Source of the DNA: Microdochium bolleyi
Taxonomy: Eukaryota; Ascomycota; Sordariomycetes; Xylariales; Microdochiaceae
Reading direction: 5' to 3'
Length of the DNA stretch: 64,000 bases
Assembly (NCBI GenBank): GCA_001566295.1
Contig: KQ964246.1
Span: forward strand, 2,542,001 to 2,606,000
Numbering within the stretch: the stretch's first letter is position 1; the number at the start of each line of letters is the position of its first letter. Under the pieces are notes generated by a model. It was not told where the DNA came from, searched no databases, and saw nothing but the letters and a program-made list of their open reading frames with translations. A program made the translations under genes and the position numbers. Shown here piece by piece: positions 35,201 through 43,341 of this stretch.

Positions 35201-35932
35201 GTGTCCAAGGTTCTCAGCCTGCTGAGTGCGGCGGTCGACGTGCTCTCGTCTGATGGCCACCTCAACGCCATGAACGCGATGGAGATGTCGCAGATGGTCG
35301 TCCAGGCGATGTGGGATCGCGACAGCCCTCTCAAGCAGATCCCCCACTTCACGCCCGAGGTTGTCAAGGTCGCCAACGAGTTTGACATCAAGGACATCTT
35401 TGACTTTATGGAGTCGATGAACCCCGAGGAGAACCCAGACTACGCCACGCTGGTCAAGAGGTTGGGTCTCTCACAGAGCCAGCTTGCGCAGGCCGCTGCC
35501 TTCACCAACGACAAGTACCCGGACATCACGCTCGAGTTTGACGTGCTCGATGAGGACGAGATCCGCGCTGGCGAGCCCGCGTACCTGAGCGTGAAGATTG
35601 AGCGCGAGGTCGAAGAGGAGGGGGGCGCCGCGGACACGACTGTCCACGCGCCGTTCTACCCAGTCAAGAAGACGGAGAACTGGTGGCTCGTGGTCGGCGA
35701 GGAGAGCACCAAGAACCTGCTGGCCATTAAGCGCGTCACGATCCCCGGGCAGCAGCTGCAGACCAAGCTCGAGTTCACGGTGCCAACACCGGGCAAACAT
35801 GACCTGAAGTTGTTCCTGATGAGCGACAGCTATGTCGGCGTCGATCAGGAGCCTGCGTTCAGTGTGACGGTCGCCGAGGGCATGGAGCTTGACAGCGACG
35901 AGGAGGATGAGGACGAGGAGGACGAGGAGTAA
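29297..35932 (+). CDS. brr2: Pre-mRNA-splicing helicase BRR2 (U5 snRNP 200 kDa)
   Basis: BRR2 is the Ski2-like RNA helicase of the U5 snRNP that unwinds U4/U6 to activate the spliceosome. It is a single uninterrupted exon of 2211 aa, close to yeast and human lengths. The N-terminal region (about 1-480) includes acidic stretches around 200-265 and the plug/PWI-like part. Cassette 1 has APTGSGKT near residue 553, DEIHLL, LSATLPN and QMLGRAGRPQYD. Cassette 2 has APTGSGKT near 1400 but DELHLL, LSVSLAN and a changed motif VI (QMFGKALRP), as expected for the regulatory pseudo-helicase half. Each cassette is followed by a Sec63-type unit. The tail is acidic (EEDEDEEDEE). The start at 29297 matches the conserved N-terminal NQYKYSAMSNLVLQAD-like segment. 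The assignment is secure. Confidence 0.97.
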   Translation: MADNSNHQRDVSQYKYSAMSNLVLQADRRFITRRNDDATGDPESLAGRLRITDMGARVAREEAPKKKAMPDVARGEFDEGQDILARERQKQKANQQTRQVGILGQADLMVEGLIYRPRTSATRETYNLILALVANNLGDVSHEIVLSAADAVLEYLKDEDLKDFDKKKEIDDLLGATLNPKQFNELVNLGKKITDYDAQDDDEDMADGGAGINDGEIDDRQGVAVVFDDEDENDEDAIAHEVRDESSEDEAEAEDQDGDDSAEAEADRAAALASTDEMLIDGGGADRKLKGKDEKNYIPAREIDAYWLQREIGQIYPDAHTQHDKTSQALHILSGEPDEPGGDEKQLRDIENDLMELFDYEHHEIVQKLIENREKVVWLTRLAKADNEDERKVIEREMASEGVRWILDELHGKKTSGGAKKAEIKMDIDVPSEYLKDNKPKEEDGRLLGGLEPRKLINLENLVFDQGNHLMTNAKVRLPEGSTKRTFKGYEEIHVPPPKKRNDPSDVLIPITDMPEWSRLPFSTAKSLNKIQSKCYPSAFEDDGNMLICAPTGSGKTNVAMLTILRELGKHRNPQTGDIDLDSFKIVYIAPLKALVQEQVGNFGARLKEYGITVSELTGDRQLTKQQISETQIIVTTPEKWDVITRKATDLTYTNLVRLIIIDEIHLLHDDRGPVLESIVSRTIRKTEQTGDPVRLVGLSATLPNYKDVASFLRVNVEKDLFHFDGSFRPCPLRQEFIGVTDKKAIKQLKTMNDITYNKVIEHVGTHRNQMLIFVHSRKETAKTAKYIRDKALEMETINQILKHDSGSREALNEAGNDATDADLKDLLPYGFGIHHAGMSRVDRAEVEDLFANGLIQVLVCTATLAWGVNLPAHTVIIKGTQVYSPEKGSWIELSPQDVLQMLGRAGRPQYDTYGEGIIITTQGEMQYYLSLLNQQLPIESQFVSKLVDNLNAEIVLGNVRTRDEGVEWLGYTYLFVRMLRSPGLYSVGAEYEDDGALEQKRVDLIHSAATVLKKANLITYDEKTGKLKATELGRISSHYYITHGSMDTYNKLIQPSITTIELFRVFALSAEFKYIPVRQDEKLELAKLLGRVPIPVKESIEEPHAKINVLLQAYISRLKLDGLALMADMVYVTQSAGRILRAIFEITLQKGWSSVTKTALDLCKMAEKRMWPTMTPLRQFSTCPREIVAKAERIDVPWSSYFDLDPPRMGELLGMPKAGRTVCNLVSKFPRVEISAQAQPMTRSMLRVELAITPNFEWDDTIHGSAENFWIMVEDCDGEDVLFYDQFLLRKDYAVGEATEHLVDFTVPITDPMPPNYFISVISDRWMHSETRLPVSFRKLILPQKFPPHTQLLDLQPLPVAALKAKDYSALYPDWTYFNKIQTQTFNSLYGTDENVFIGAPTGSGKTVCAEFAILRHWTKPEIGRAVYIAPSQELVDIRYQDWQKRFSHLRGGKDIVKLTGDTTTDLKLLEKGDLILATPSQWDVLSRQWQRRKNILTVELFIADELHLLGGHLGYIYEIIVSRMHYIRTTAEISMRIVGLSVSLANAQDISEWIGAKKKDTYNFSPHVRPVPLELRIQSFAIPHFPSLMLAMAKPTYVAINELSADKPALVFVPSRKQTRSSARDILAACLADDDEDRFLHVDVEQLRPLLERVQEEALAESLSHGVGYYHEALSQSDKRIVLHLYNQGAIQVLVASRDVCWELDTTAHLVVVMGTQYFEGREHRYVDYQLSEVLQMFGKALRPSADGRSRGVLMVPNVKREYFKKFLNEALPVESHLHNFMHDALVTEVSTKMIESTDDAISWVTFTYFYKRILANPSYYSLPSLTEDAFNTYLSDLIEGTLKELTESKIVDLDEEDGSVAAQNAAMIAAYYNISYITMQTFLLSLSARTKLKGLLEIVTSATEFETIQIRRHEDTLLRRIYDRVPAKMSEPVYDSPHFKAFVLLQAHFSRMQLPIDLAKDQEVVVSKVLSLLSAAVDVLSSDGHLNAMNAMEMSQMVVQAMWDRDSPLKQIPHFTPEVVKVANEFDIKDIFDFMESMNPEENPDYATLVKRLGLSQSQLAQAAAFTNDKYPDITLEFDVLDEDEIRAGEPAYLSVKIEREVEEEGGAADTTVHAPFYPVKKTENWWLVVGEESTKNLLAIKRVTIPGQQLQTKLEFTVPTPGKHDLKLFLMSDSYVGVDQEPAFSVTVAEGMELDSDEEDEDEEDEE

Positions 35933-37169
35933 CGCCATACAGGTTTAGCGGAAGGTGAAAGGCAAAAAGACTGCGTGCTTGTGGAATTATGAGAGAGACT
36001 GTACCTAGGTATACATTGTATAATGACAAATATTAAAGGAAATTTGATATGGAGATGGGCATTCTATGGATATGATTCGAGGCCATCCTTTCTCTTTGGG
36101 AAGAGGACGAGAGCGGCAGCAGCCACTGGCTTGTTGTTGAGCTGAGGCCACCACAACGCGGCCACCTCCACGCCAATACGCTCGTCGCGCTCACAGGACA
36201 CTACGCTTCCTCACAAATACACGAGCACGAACACCATGTATGACATGCACGCGACGATAATTACTTCGTCTTCGTCTCTCGCAATAAGCCCTGAAAAGCA
36301 GCCCCTGAGGTGAAACTCGTGTTTGGCACGAGGGCATGTTGTTGTGGCCGCGATCACATGACCGGGGCAGGCGGGCGAGGTGAGCTCCAAAAAGCATGAT
36401 TGCCGATCCAGCTTGTGCAAGAGTTACTTGGAAGGTTCTACTTGGGGGGGGGGGGGGGGGACGCCGGGTATTAGCCAGTCGCGCTCGACTGATGTGGCGT
36501 GGCGAGGCCCGACTAGACCAGCGTGGTTGACGGGGTCGGCAATTTGGGCAGGAGCAGGCAGGAGCAGCTGAGCAGACCCATTGCTGTAGGACGAACGAGC
36601 GAGACGAGTGGGAAATGCAGCAGCTCGACCCGTGTCAAGAGGAGCGAGGGCGTTGGAGTAAAGAGAGCGCAGAAGCACACGCGCGCATGGCGAGGAGGGT
36701 CCACCCTGCCCTTTGCCTTGCCCCAAAAAAGCGTCACCAGGCGCCTCCTCATCCTCACATCCCAGCCTTCGCAACCTCCTCAACGACTCGGCGCCGTCCT
36801 CTCCATCCGGTCCAATCCCCACGATCGAGTCGCGCCATCTCAATTCCTTCCCACGCATATCGCCTTGCTTCAGAAAGAGCGCCTGTATCGCGAGACAAGG
36901 TACGTGATGCCACTCGGCCTGCTGGGAGAGCTTCCAGCTCCGGGCCACCTACGACGCGTCGGGGCCTAGCTTGAGCGATATCCAACGTCGCTCTTTCCTA
37001 CTGCTCCTACCCAGACTCGTCGTCCGAACAACGCCGACGACATTCTCGATCCCGAGCTGACAGATCTCAAGCAGTCGCGCGAAACTTTGTCGCCACCGCT
37101 GACACCCTCATCCGCGCGTCGCGTCATCCTAAGTGCCACCTAGAGCCCGTCACCTCCACGCTGCCAGCC
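35933..37169. promoter_or_regulatory. Intergenic region between BRR2 and the PWWP gene
   Basis: About 1.2 kb. The first 130 bp are AT-rich and contain ATTAAAGGAAA, a plausible polyadenylation context for BRR2. A G17 homopolymer sits at 36444-36460. The last 400 bp are C-rich leader for the PWWP gene. ORFs across the middle overlap on both strands and look non-coding. Confidence 0.4.
36444..36460. repeat. G17 homopolymer
   Basis: Seventeen consecutive Gs. It may form a quadruplex and is error-prone in sequencing, so its exact length is uncertain. Confidence 0.9.
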
Positions 37170-39337
37170 ATGGCGGACGAATCCTCCCCGGCGAAATCGC
37201 CCGCGGCGACCAAAGAGGCGACCGCGCCCGCGCCCACGTCGCCCACTTCCGCGGAGAAGACTGGTGCGACCACTGCTGAGCCCGCGCCTGCTGCCGAGAG
37301 TGCCGCAGACAAGAAGGTTGACAATGCACAGTCCGAGGAGAGAGCCGAGTCTCAGAAGAAGCCTGGTGCAGATGGTAAGCTCTTGTCCAGATCATCCCAA
37401 CAAATTTCTGCAGGTGCGCGCATCACAAGGGTTGTTGTGCTACTCACGCCCGATTTATGCGCACGCGACACTGCGTCGGGCACGCATCGACGCATAACTC
37501 GCGGCATCTCGATGGATCTGTCAAACAATGCGTTTTTCGCGAAAACATGGGGATTTGTGACTAACATTGCATTTTCGCCACATATAGTACCTGCCGCGAA
37601 GGCCACTGAGACTACCACCGACACCAAGGAAGGGGCAGCCGAAGCAGTCACCAAGCCTGAAGAGAGCAACGAGAAACCCTCAGAAGAGTCTCAAGCTAAG
37701 ACTGAGGACGGCGCTGCCGGGGCTGCCGACGAGTCCACTGCTCAAGCCGACACATCCTCCAAGGGACGTCGCAAGTCTTCTGCAGGCGACAGCAAGGCGA
37801 AGACCTTGAAGAAGAAGGCCTCGAAGGCCAAGATACTGAATCTTGACGCGAAGCCTGGCGACCACTTCTTTGCGAAGCTGAAGGGTTTCCCTCCGTGGCC
37901 GGTTGTCATTTGCACCGAAGACATGCTTCCTGGGAACATGCGCAACTCGCGACCCGTCACTGCCGCGCGCGAGGATGGGACATACCGCGACGACTTTGCT
38001 GATGGTGGCAAGAGAGCCGCCGACCGGACCTTCCCGGTCATGTACCTACACACAAATGAATTGTACGTCCGCAAGCCGCCGAAGAACAGCAATCTCAACA
38101 CTCGGAACTAACTCTGAATGTTCCTTCACAGCTCTTGGACGCCCAACACAGACCTTAGCGAACTCGATCCCGACACTGTTGCCGAGATGACTACCAGCAA
38201 GATGCGGAAAGACCTCCAGAAAGCTCACGAGCTTGCGGCGGAAAACCACAACCTCGAGTACTACCGCGACCTGCTCATCAAGTTTGAAGAGGAGCGTGAG
38301 CAGGCTCGGTTGGAGAGGGTTCATAAAGCTGAAGCCAGGGCGGCAGCAGCTGCTGAGAAGAAAGCCAAGGCTGGAAAGCCTGTAAAGACACCCAAGAAGA
38401 GCAAGTCTGGCGTTGACGAGGACGGTGACCTGGAGATGGAAGACATTGGCGATGATGACTCGACCACCAAGTCGAAGACAAAGAAGCGCAAGGCAGAGGA
38501 AACCAATGAGGTTCGTTTCTGCCGACTGCGAATATCCGCTCAACCCAAGACTCTACTGACATGTTGGCTGCAGACACCTCAGCGATCCGACTCGGTCAAG
38601 AAGCCAAAGATCAAGCTCACCTCGTCGTCTACCCCCAAGACCGCCAATGGCGTTGGTTCGCCGAAGGAGTCGACCTCCAAGACTCTCAAGGTCAAGGCCA
38701 AGCCGAAGAAGGCAGAGACTCCCAAGGAACCGGAGCTCAGCCCAGAGGAGAAGAAGGAGCGCAAACAGGTAAGTGCAAATGGCCGTTTGTCTGGAGACAT
38801 TTGGCAATCGTGCTGACAAGTACACAGAAAGAGATTTTGTTTCTGCGTCACCGCCTTCAGAAGGGCCTTCTGAACCGCACTGCGCCACCCCAGGAAGACG
38901 AAATGAAGAGCATGTCCGAATTCCTGGGCAAATTGGAGACGTTCCCGGACCTGGAGGCCGACATCATCAAGACAACCAAGATCAACAAGGTGCTCAAGGC
39001 CATGCTCAAGCTGGACTCGATTCCGAAGGACGACGAGTTCAAGTTTACGCCTCGCTCAAAGGCGCTTCTCGACAAGTGGACCAAGATTCTCAATGCAGCA
39101 GAAGCAAGCACACCTGCTCCCGCGAGCGCAACGAACGGGGTCAATGGCGAGGCCAAGGCCAATGGCTCCAACGGTGTCAAGGAGGCGTCGGCTGATGCCA
39201 CTGATAAGCCTGGTTCTGATGCACCCGTCAAGGCTGCAGCTCCAGAGGATAGTTCCAAGGCTGGCGATGCAGCCAAGGAAGAGTCTGCTGACGCCACGGC
39301 CGAGGCCAAGGAGACGGCGGGAGAGGTAGAGGCATAG
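37170..39337 (+). CDS. PWWP-domain chromatin protein with C-terminal TFIIS-N/IBD-like helical domain
   Basis: Probably a nuclear reader of methylated histone. There are five exons: 37170-37374, 37588-38062, 38132-38510, 38574-38768 and 38828-39337; introns are GT-AG and phases are consistent, giving 587 aa. Residues 1-150 are low-complexity Ala/Glu/Lys/Thr. The PWWP domain spans about 155-250 (GDHFFAKLKGFPPWPVVI...), and the splice at 38062/38132 rebuilds its end, HTNEFSWTPNTDL. Lys-rich nuclear-type segments follow (KTPKKSK, KTKKRKAEE). Residues about 419-500 form a helical block (LRHRLQKGLL, FLGKLETFP, KINKVLKAMLKL) like the HDGF/LEDGF integrase-binding or TFIIS-N fold. The tail is Ala/Asp-rich. 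Relatives include yeast Ioc4 and S. pombe PWWP proteins. Domain order resembles animal LEDGF, but orthology is not shown. Confidence 0.85.
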
Positions 39338-40512
39338 TCATTGAAACCTGGCAACGATGGAACAGTTTTACTCAACACCGTCCAGGCCAAGCCAGCCTCG
39401 GACGCTGCCGCAACCGTCGAATCGACACCTTAGATCGTGGCGGGATTTCCTTCTCGGCAGCCTCCAGCTGATGTGCTGGAGGAGTTATTCTCTTTGTAAT
39501 ACGAGGCGTTCTGGGCGGGTGTTTTGCATTTATCACCACGAAGGCCGTCCAGCAAACCTGGTGGTTTGTCGCGCTGGCACAGTCACGACACGGAGCCAAG
39601 GCCGCGTTTTCTTTTCGGGTGTAGGGACTGGCCTTGTGATCTGTAAAATAGGTAAAAAGGCTTGCCAATACAAGGCAGCATGGAAGATAAAGAGGCACCA
39701 GGCCTGGTGCCCTTGCAAGGTGGTTGTTTTCTTCACAGCAAAACGATCTTGGAGAACAGATGCAAGCGTCTCGGTATCCGAAACATAGCTCCATCTGTTT
39801 TGCAGGCTGTGAGCAAGATAGGTTTAGAGTCGCACAGGTTGAATGAGCACAAGATAGTCCTAAAGTCCTATGTACTGCCTGAATCTCGTCGTGACCTGGC
39901 TCCGCCGGGGCTTGCTCTGCTCCAAGAGTCTATTTGGGCATTAGCTAAGCGTAAGTGTGAGTGTTCCAAGGTTGGCTGCCTGTCGGAACCACTTGCAGGT
40001 GCAGTGGGGCAGGGGCGGAAGCGCGTCATCAGGTGCCTGGCCTGGAAGAAGCTCTGACCTCAAGCCGATGGAAGCTCCGAGACGGCGATAAGTCAGCTGT
40101 GTCTTGCCACGAACACGACTTTGCCGGCACGGGGTCACCTTTCTACACCACAGTACTCTCCCGCATTCAGCCCTGGCCAGCACCTGCGACGCCGAACAGA
40201 GAGCGCGACACTTCCGGCATTTGGCAGCTTGCCCAACTCCCCCCACCTCGACGATCCGCCCGTATCGTTGCGACAGACAGCACGTGGGGCATGGTGTCGA
40301 CCACCTTCACTCTCTGAAAGCCTCTTACTGACGGCTATCTACCTCTCGATCGACGGCTTTCTCGGCAACAACTTCGCACGCACTTGGTCTCTGGGAACAC
40401 TCAGCTCGCATAGGCATTCGACAACATCCGCGTTCTCCGGTCGCGGCAGCCGGCTCGTTCCGTTCGTCACACACCTCTGCCAAAGAGCCTCGAGCTTCAT
40501 CTTACGTCCACC
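39338..40512. other. Intergenic region between the PWWP gene and NPL4
   Basis: About 1.2 kb. It contains two abutting perfect palindromes (18 bp at 39694-39711 and 10 bp at 39711-39720) about 360 bp past the PWWP stop. Sequence from 40300 on is likely NPL4 leader. No gene is supported. Confidence 0.4.
39694..39720. repeat. Abutting perfect palindromes (18 bp and 10 bp)
   Basis: GGCACCAGGCCTGGTGCC (39694-39711) and CCTTGCAAGG (39711-39720) are each perfectly self-complementary and share one base. They could form stem-loops in DNA or in a 3' transcript. Confidence 0.75.
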
Positions 40513-42819
40513 ATGCTGCTCCGACTTCGAGGTCCGGACGGCATGATCCGGATCACGATCGACAAGGACGACACATTCGGGCAGCTCGGAGAGATGGTAG
40601 GTGCTACGCACTACGACCCTTGCCCTGTCGAGATCATGCCGTTGCGTTCCCCAGCTCACACGAGTCTGACCCCTAGATCACGCAACACCTTCCTGCGACA
40701 GTCGATCCGCGATCTATTTCAATGTCCCCAGACCCGCAGGCCAAAGAATCCAAGAAGATTGTCGACATCGCGCAGTACAAAGTTGGACAGATAGGACTGA
40801 AGTAGGTCGACAAGCACCTATGTGGTCTTGCATTCACCAGAGTTGCGGTGGTCGCTAACAGCATGTCCCTCGACTCTTTAGCCACGGTGATCTGATATTC
40901 ATTAAGTACACACATCAGGACGCCAGCGCGAACGGTGACGCTGTACCTCCGCCTTCGCTTGCATCTTCGTCAAATAGACTTGATGGCAAGCCGGTCCTAC
41001 CCACCGCCGACTTTCCTATCAACCCTCCTCCGTTGAAGTCGCCAACTGCGATCATCAAAAATCCCTGGGAAGTGGTCAGACAATCCCCTCTGGACGACAG
41101 GTTAGACAGGCTCGACGGCAAGATACCGAGAGGACGAGACCATCGCATGTGCAAACATGCCCCCAAGGGCATGTGCGACCACTGCATGCCACTTGATCCT
41201 TTCAACGCACAATATCTGAAGGACAAGAAAATCAAATACCTCTCGCTGCATTCGCACCTGCGGAAGGTGAACTCGGCCACCAACAAGCCCGAGCTCGGCA
41301 GCTCTTTCATACCACCGCTCAAGGAGCCATACCACCGTGTGAAGCGCGACTGCCCTTCAGGTCATCCACAGTGGCCAGAAGGCATTTGCACGAAGTGCCA
41401 GCCAAGCGCGATCACACTCCAGCCCCAGTCCTTCCGCTGTGTCGATCACGTCGAGTTCGCCTCTTTCGACATTGTGAACACCTTCCTGAATTCGTGGCGT
41501 GCGACGGGCTCACAGCGAGTGGGCTACCTCTATGGGCGATATGCCGAATATACCGAAGTCCCGCTCGGCGTCAAGGCTATCGTCGAGGCTATCTACGAGC
41601 CCCCCCAGGTAGATGAGGTAGATGGCGTGACGCTGAACCCCTTTGAAGCCGAGAACGCTGTCAACGAAGTGGCCAAGCTATGCGGACTTGAGCAGGTCGG
41701 CGTTATCTTCACAGATCTGCTAGATGCTGGAGTTGGCGACGGTACAGTCGTCTGCAAAAGACACGCCGACTCGTACTTCCTATCATCCCTGGAGGTTTGC
41801 TTTGCGTCGCGCTTGCAAGCTCAGCACGCGCTGGCCACGAAGTGGAGTGACACTGGAAGATTCGGATCCCGCTTCGTGACTTGTATCGTCTCTGGCGACG
41901 AGGCCGGACAAATTGCCATCTCAGCCTATCAAGCTTCGAACGACGCCGTTGAGATGGTTCGCGCCGATTTGATTGAGCCATCTGCGGACCCCAACTCTGT
42001 GCTCGTTCGAGACGAGGAGGAAGATGATGGCTCGGCGAGCCGCACGAGGTACATTCCAGAGGTCTTCTACCGCAGGATAAACGAGTACGGACTCGAGGTT
42101 CAAGAAAACGCAAAGCCGGCGTTCCCGGTGGAGTATCTATTCGTTACCGTTACTCACGGTTTCCCCGCGGAGCCAAAGCCTCTATTCACAACACCAAACT
42201 TCCCAATCGCCAACCGCGAGGCGATGGGGGAGAGTCAAGAGCTGCGTGCGGTGGCCAAGGCTCTTGGTCCTAGTGGCAGCAACAAGGTTGCTGCTCTTTC
42301 TGACTTCCAGCTACTCGCCTTCATTCACGGCATGGGCGTATTATCCAAGGTAAGCTGAGCGCCGACCTACTTTAAGCACACATATTGCCGCTTATCAAAG
42401 ATTATATACTGACACGAACACCTTCGTAGGAAGAAGAGGCCCTCCTCTGTAAGGCAGCGACCACACAAGACCTGGCCGACACATACCAGCTCTTCTCCCT
42501 ACCCGGCTGGCAGACCCTGGAGGCCATCTTGCAATCGACTGGTGAGCGAATCCCCAAGCGCCCGCGCCCTCAGAGCGGCGATGGCCATCAACTTGACGGC
42601 GCCGGCGCGTCATTGCCTTCAGCGTCCTCATCCTCTACTGCTGCTATCCCTAATCATCAGAGACCCCGTGGTGGTGAACCGCTCACTAAGCGTCTTGCTG
42701 CCGTTAGGCTGAACGAGCGAAACAACAGCGACAACAGCGGCAACAATGACTCCGCCGATGAGAAACGAAACAGCCGTGACGAGCCACACTACGATCGGGC
42801 ACAGTTTAAGGACCTGTAA
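40513..42819 (+). CDS. npl4: NPL4, ubiquitin-binding cofactor of the CDC48/p97 segregase
   Basis: NPL4 pairs with UFD1 on CDC48 to recognise and initiate unfolding of K48-ubiquitinated proteins in ERAD and other extraction pathways. There are four exons: 40513-40596, 40677-40801, 40882-42349 and 42430-42819; GT-AG introns, phases consistent, 688 aa. Residues 1-80 are the ubiquitin-like UFD domain (MLLRLRGPDGMIRITID). The first zinc-finger segment is CKHAPKGMCDHC; the second pair lies in CPSGHPQWPEGICTKC. The MPN-fold domain, lacking JAMM catalysis, follows from CVDHVEFAS with NSWRATGSQRVGYLYGRY and VGVIFTDLLDAG. The C-terminal domain includes DFQLLAFIHGMGVL and, past the last intron, LPGWQTLEAIL. 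The C-terminus is Ser/Asn-rich and variable. It converges on the E2 gene. Confidence 0.96.
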
Positions 42820-43341
42820 ACGGGACTGATGCGGGTCGGAAAAAGCACAACTATGTACTGGCTGGGGTTGATCGTGCTGGTGAAGAGATAAGTACAGGCC
42901 TTTTGGACGAGGAAGGCTGTGAGCACCTGTCGCCACGTCCGGGAAGGTGCATGGATCGGTCTTGCTCACGGCAAGCCGTTGTCAGTTGCCATAGTTGACG
43001 AAGTAAAACTTGCAAATCTTGGTATCTGCCCTGTTGTTCCACCCTACTTTGCATGCTGAATGATGTGTTTCTCTGGCAACGCTGGGCTGTCATGTTATGT
43101 GAAAACGGCCGCTGTGCCTATGCCACGTAATGTCATTCCCTCGATTGGGTTATCGTTGATGCGGTACCATTGGTTCATGTGTAATTCCCGTAATGACCCA
43201 TAGAATGCTGTGGGCAGATACAAGCCGCTACCGATGCTACCAATGCTCAGGCAACCACCGCGAACGAGTGCTTCGCTGCCAAATGATTGTTCGTGCCGTG
43301 TGGGCCAACATAGCTCTTCTTCCTCGCCCGTATCCACGTAC
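42820..43341. other. Convergent intergenic region, NPL4 / tandem-UBC E2
   Basis: These 522 bp between stop codons should hold both 3' UTRs. No other feature was recognised. Confidence 0.45.
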
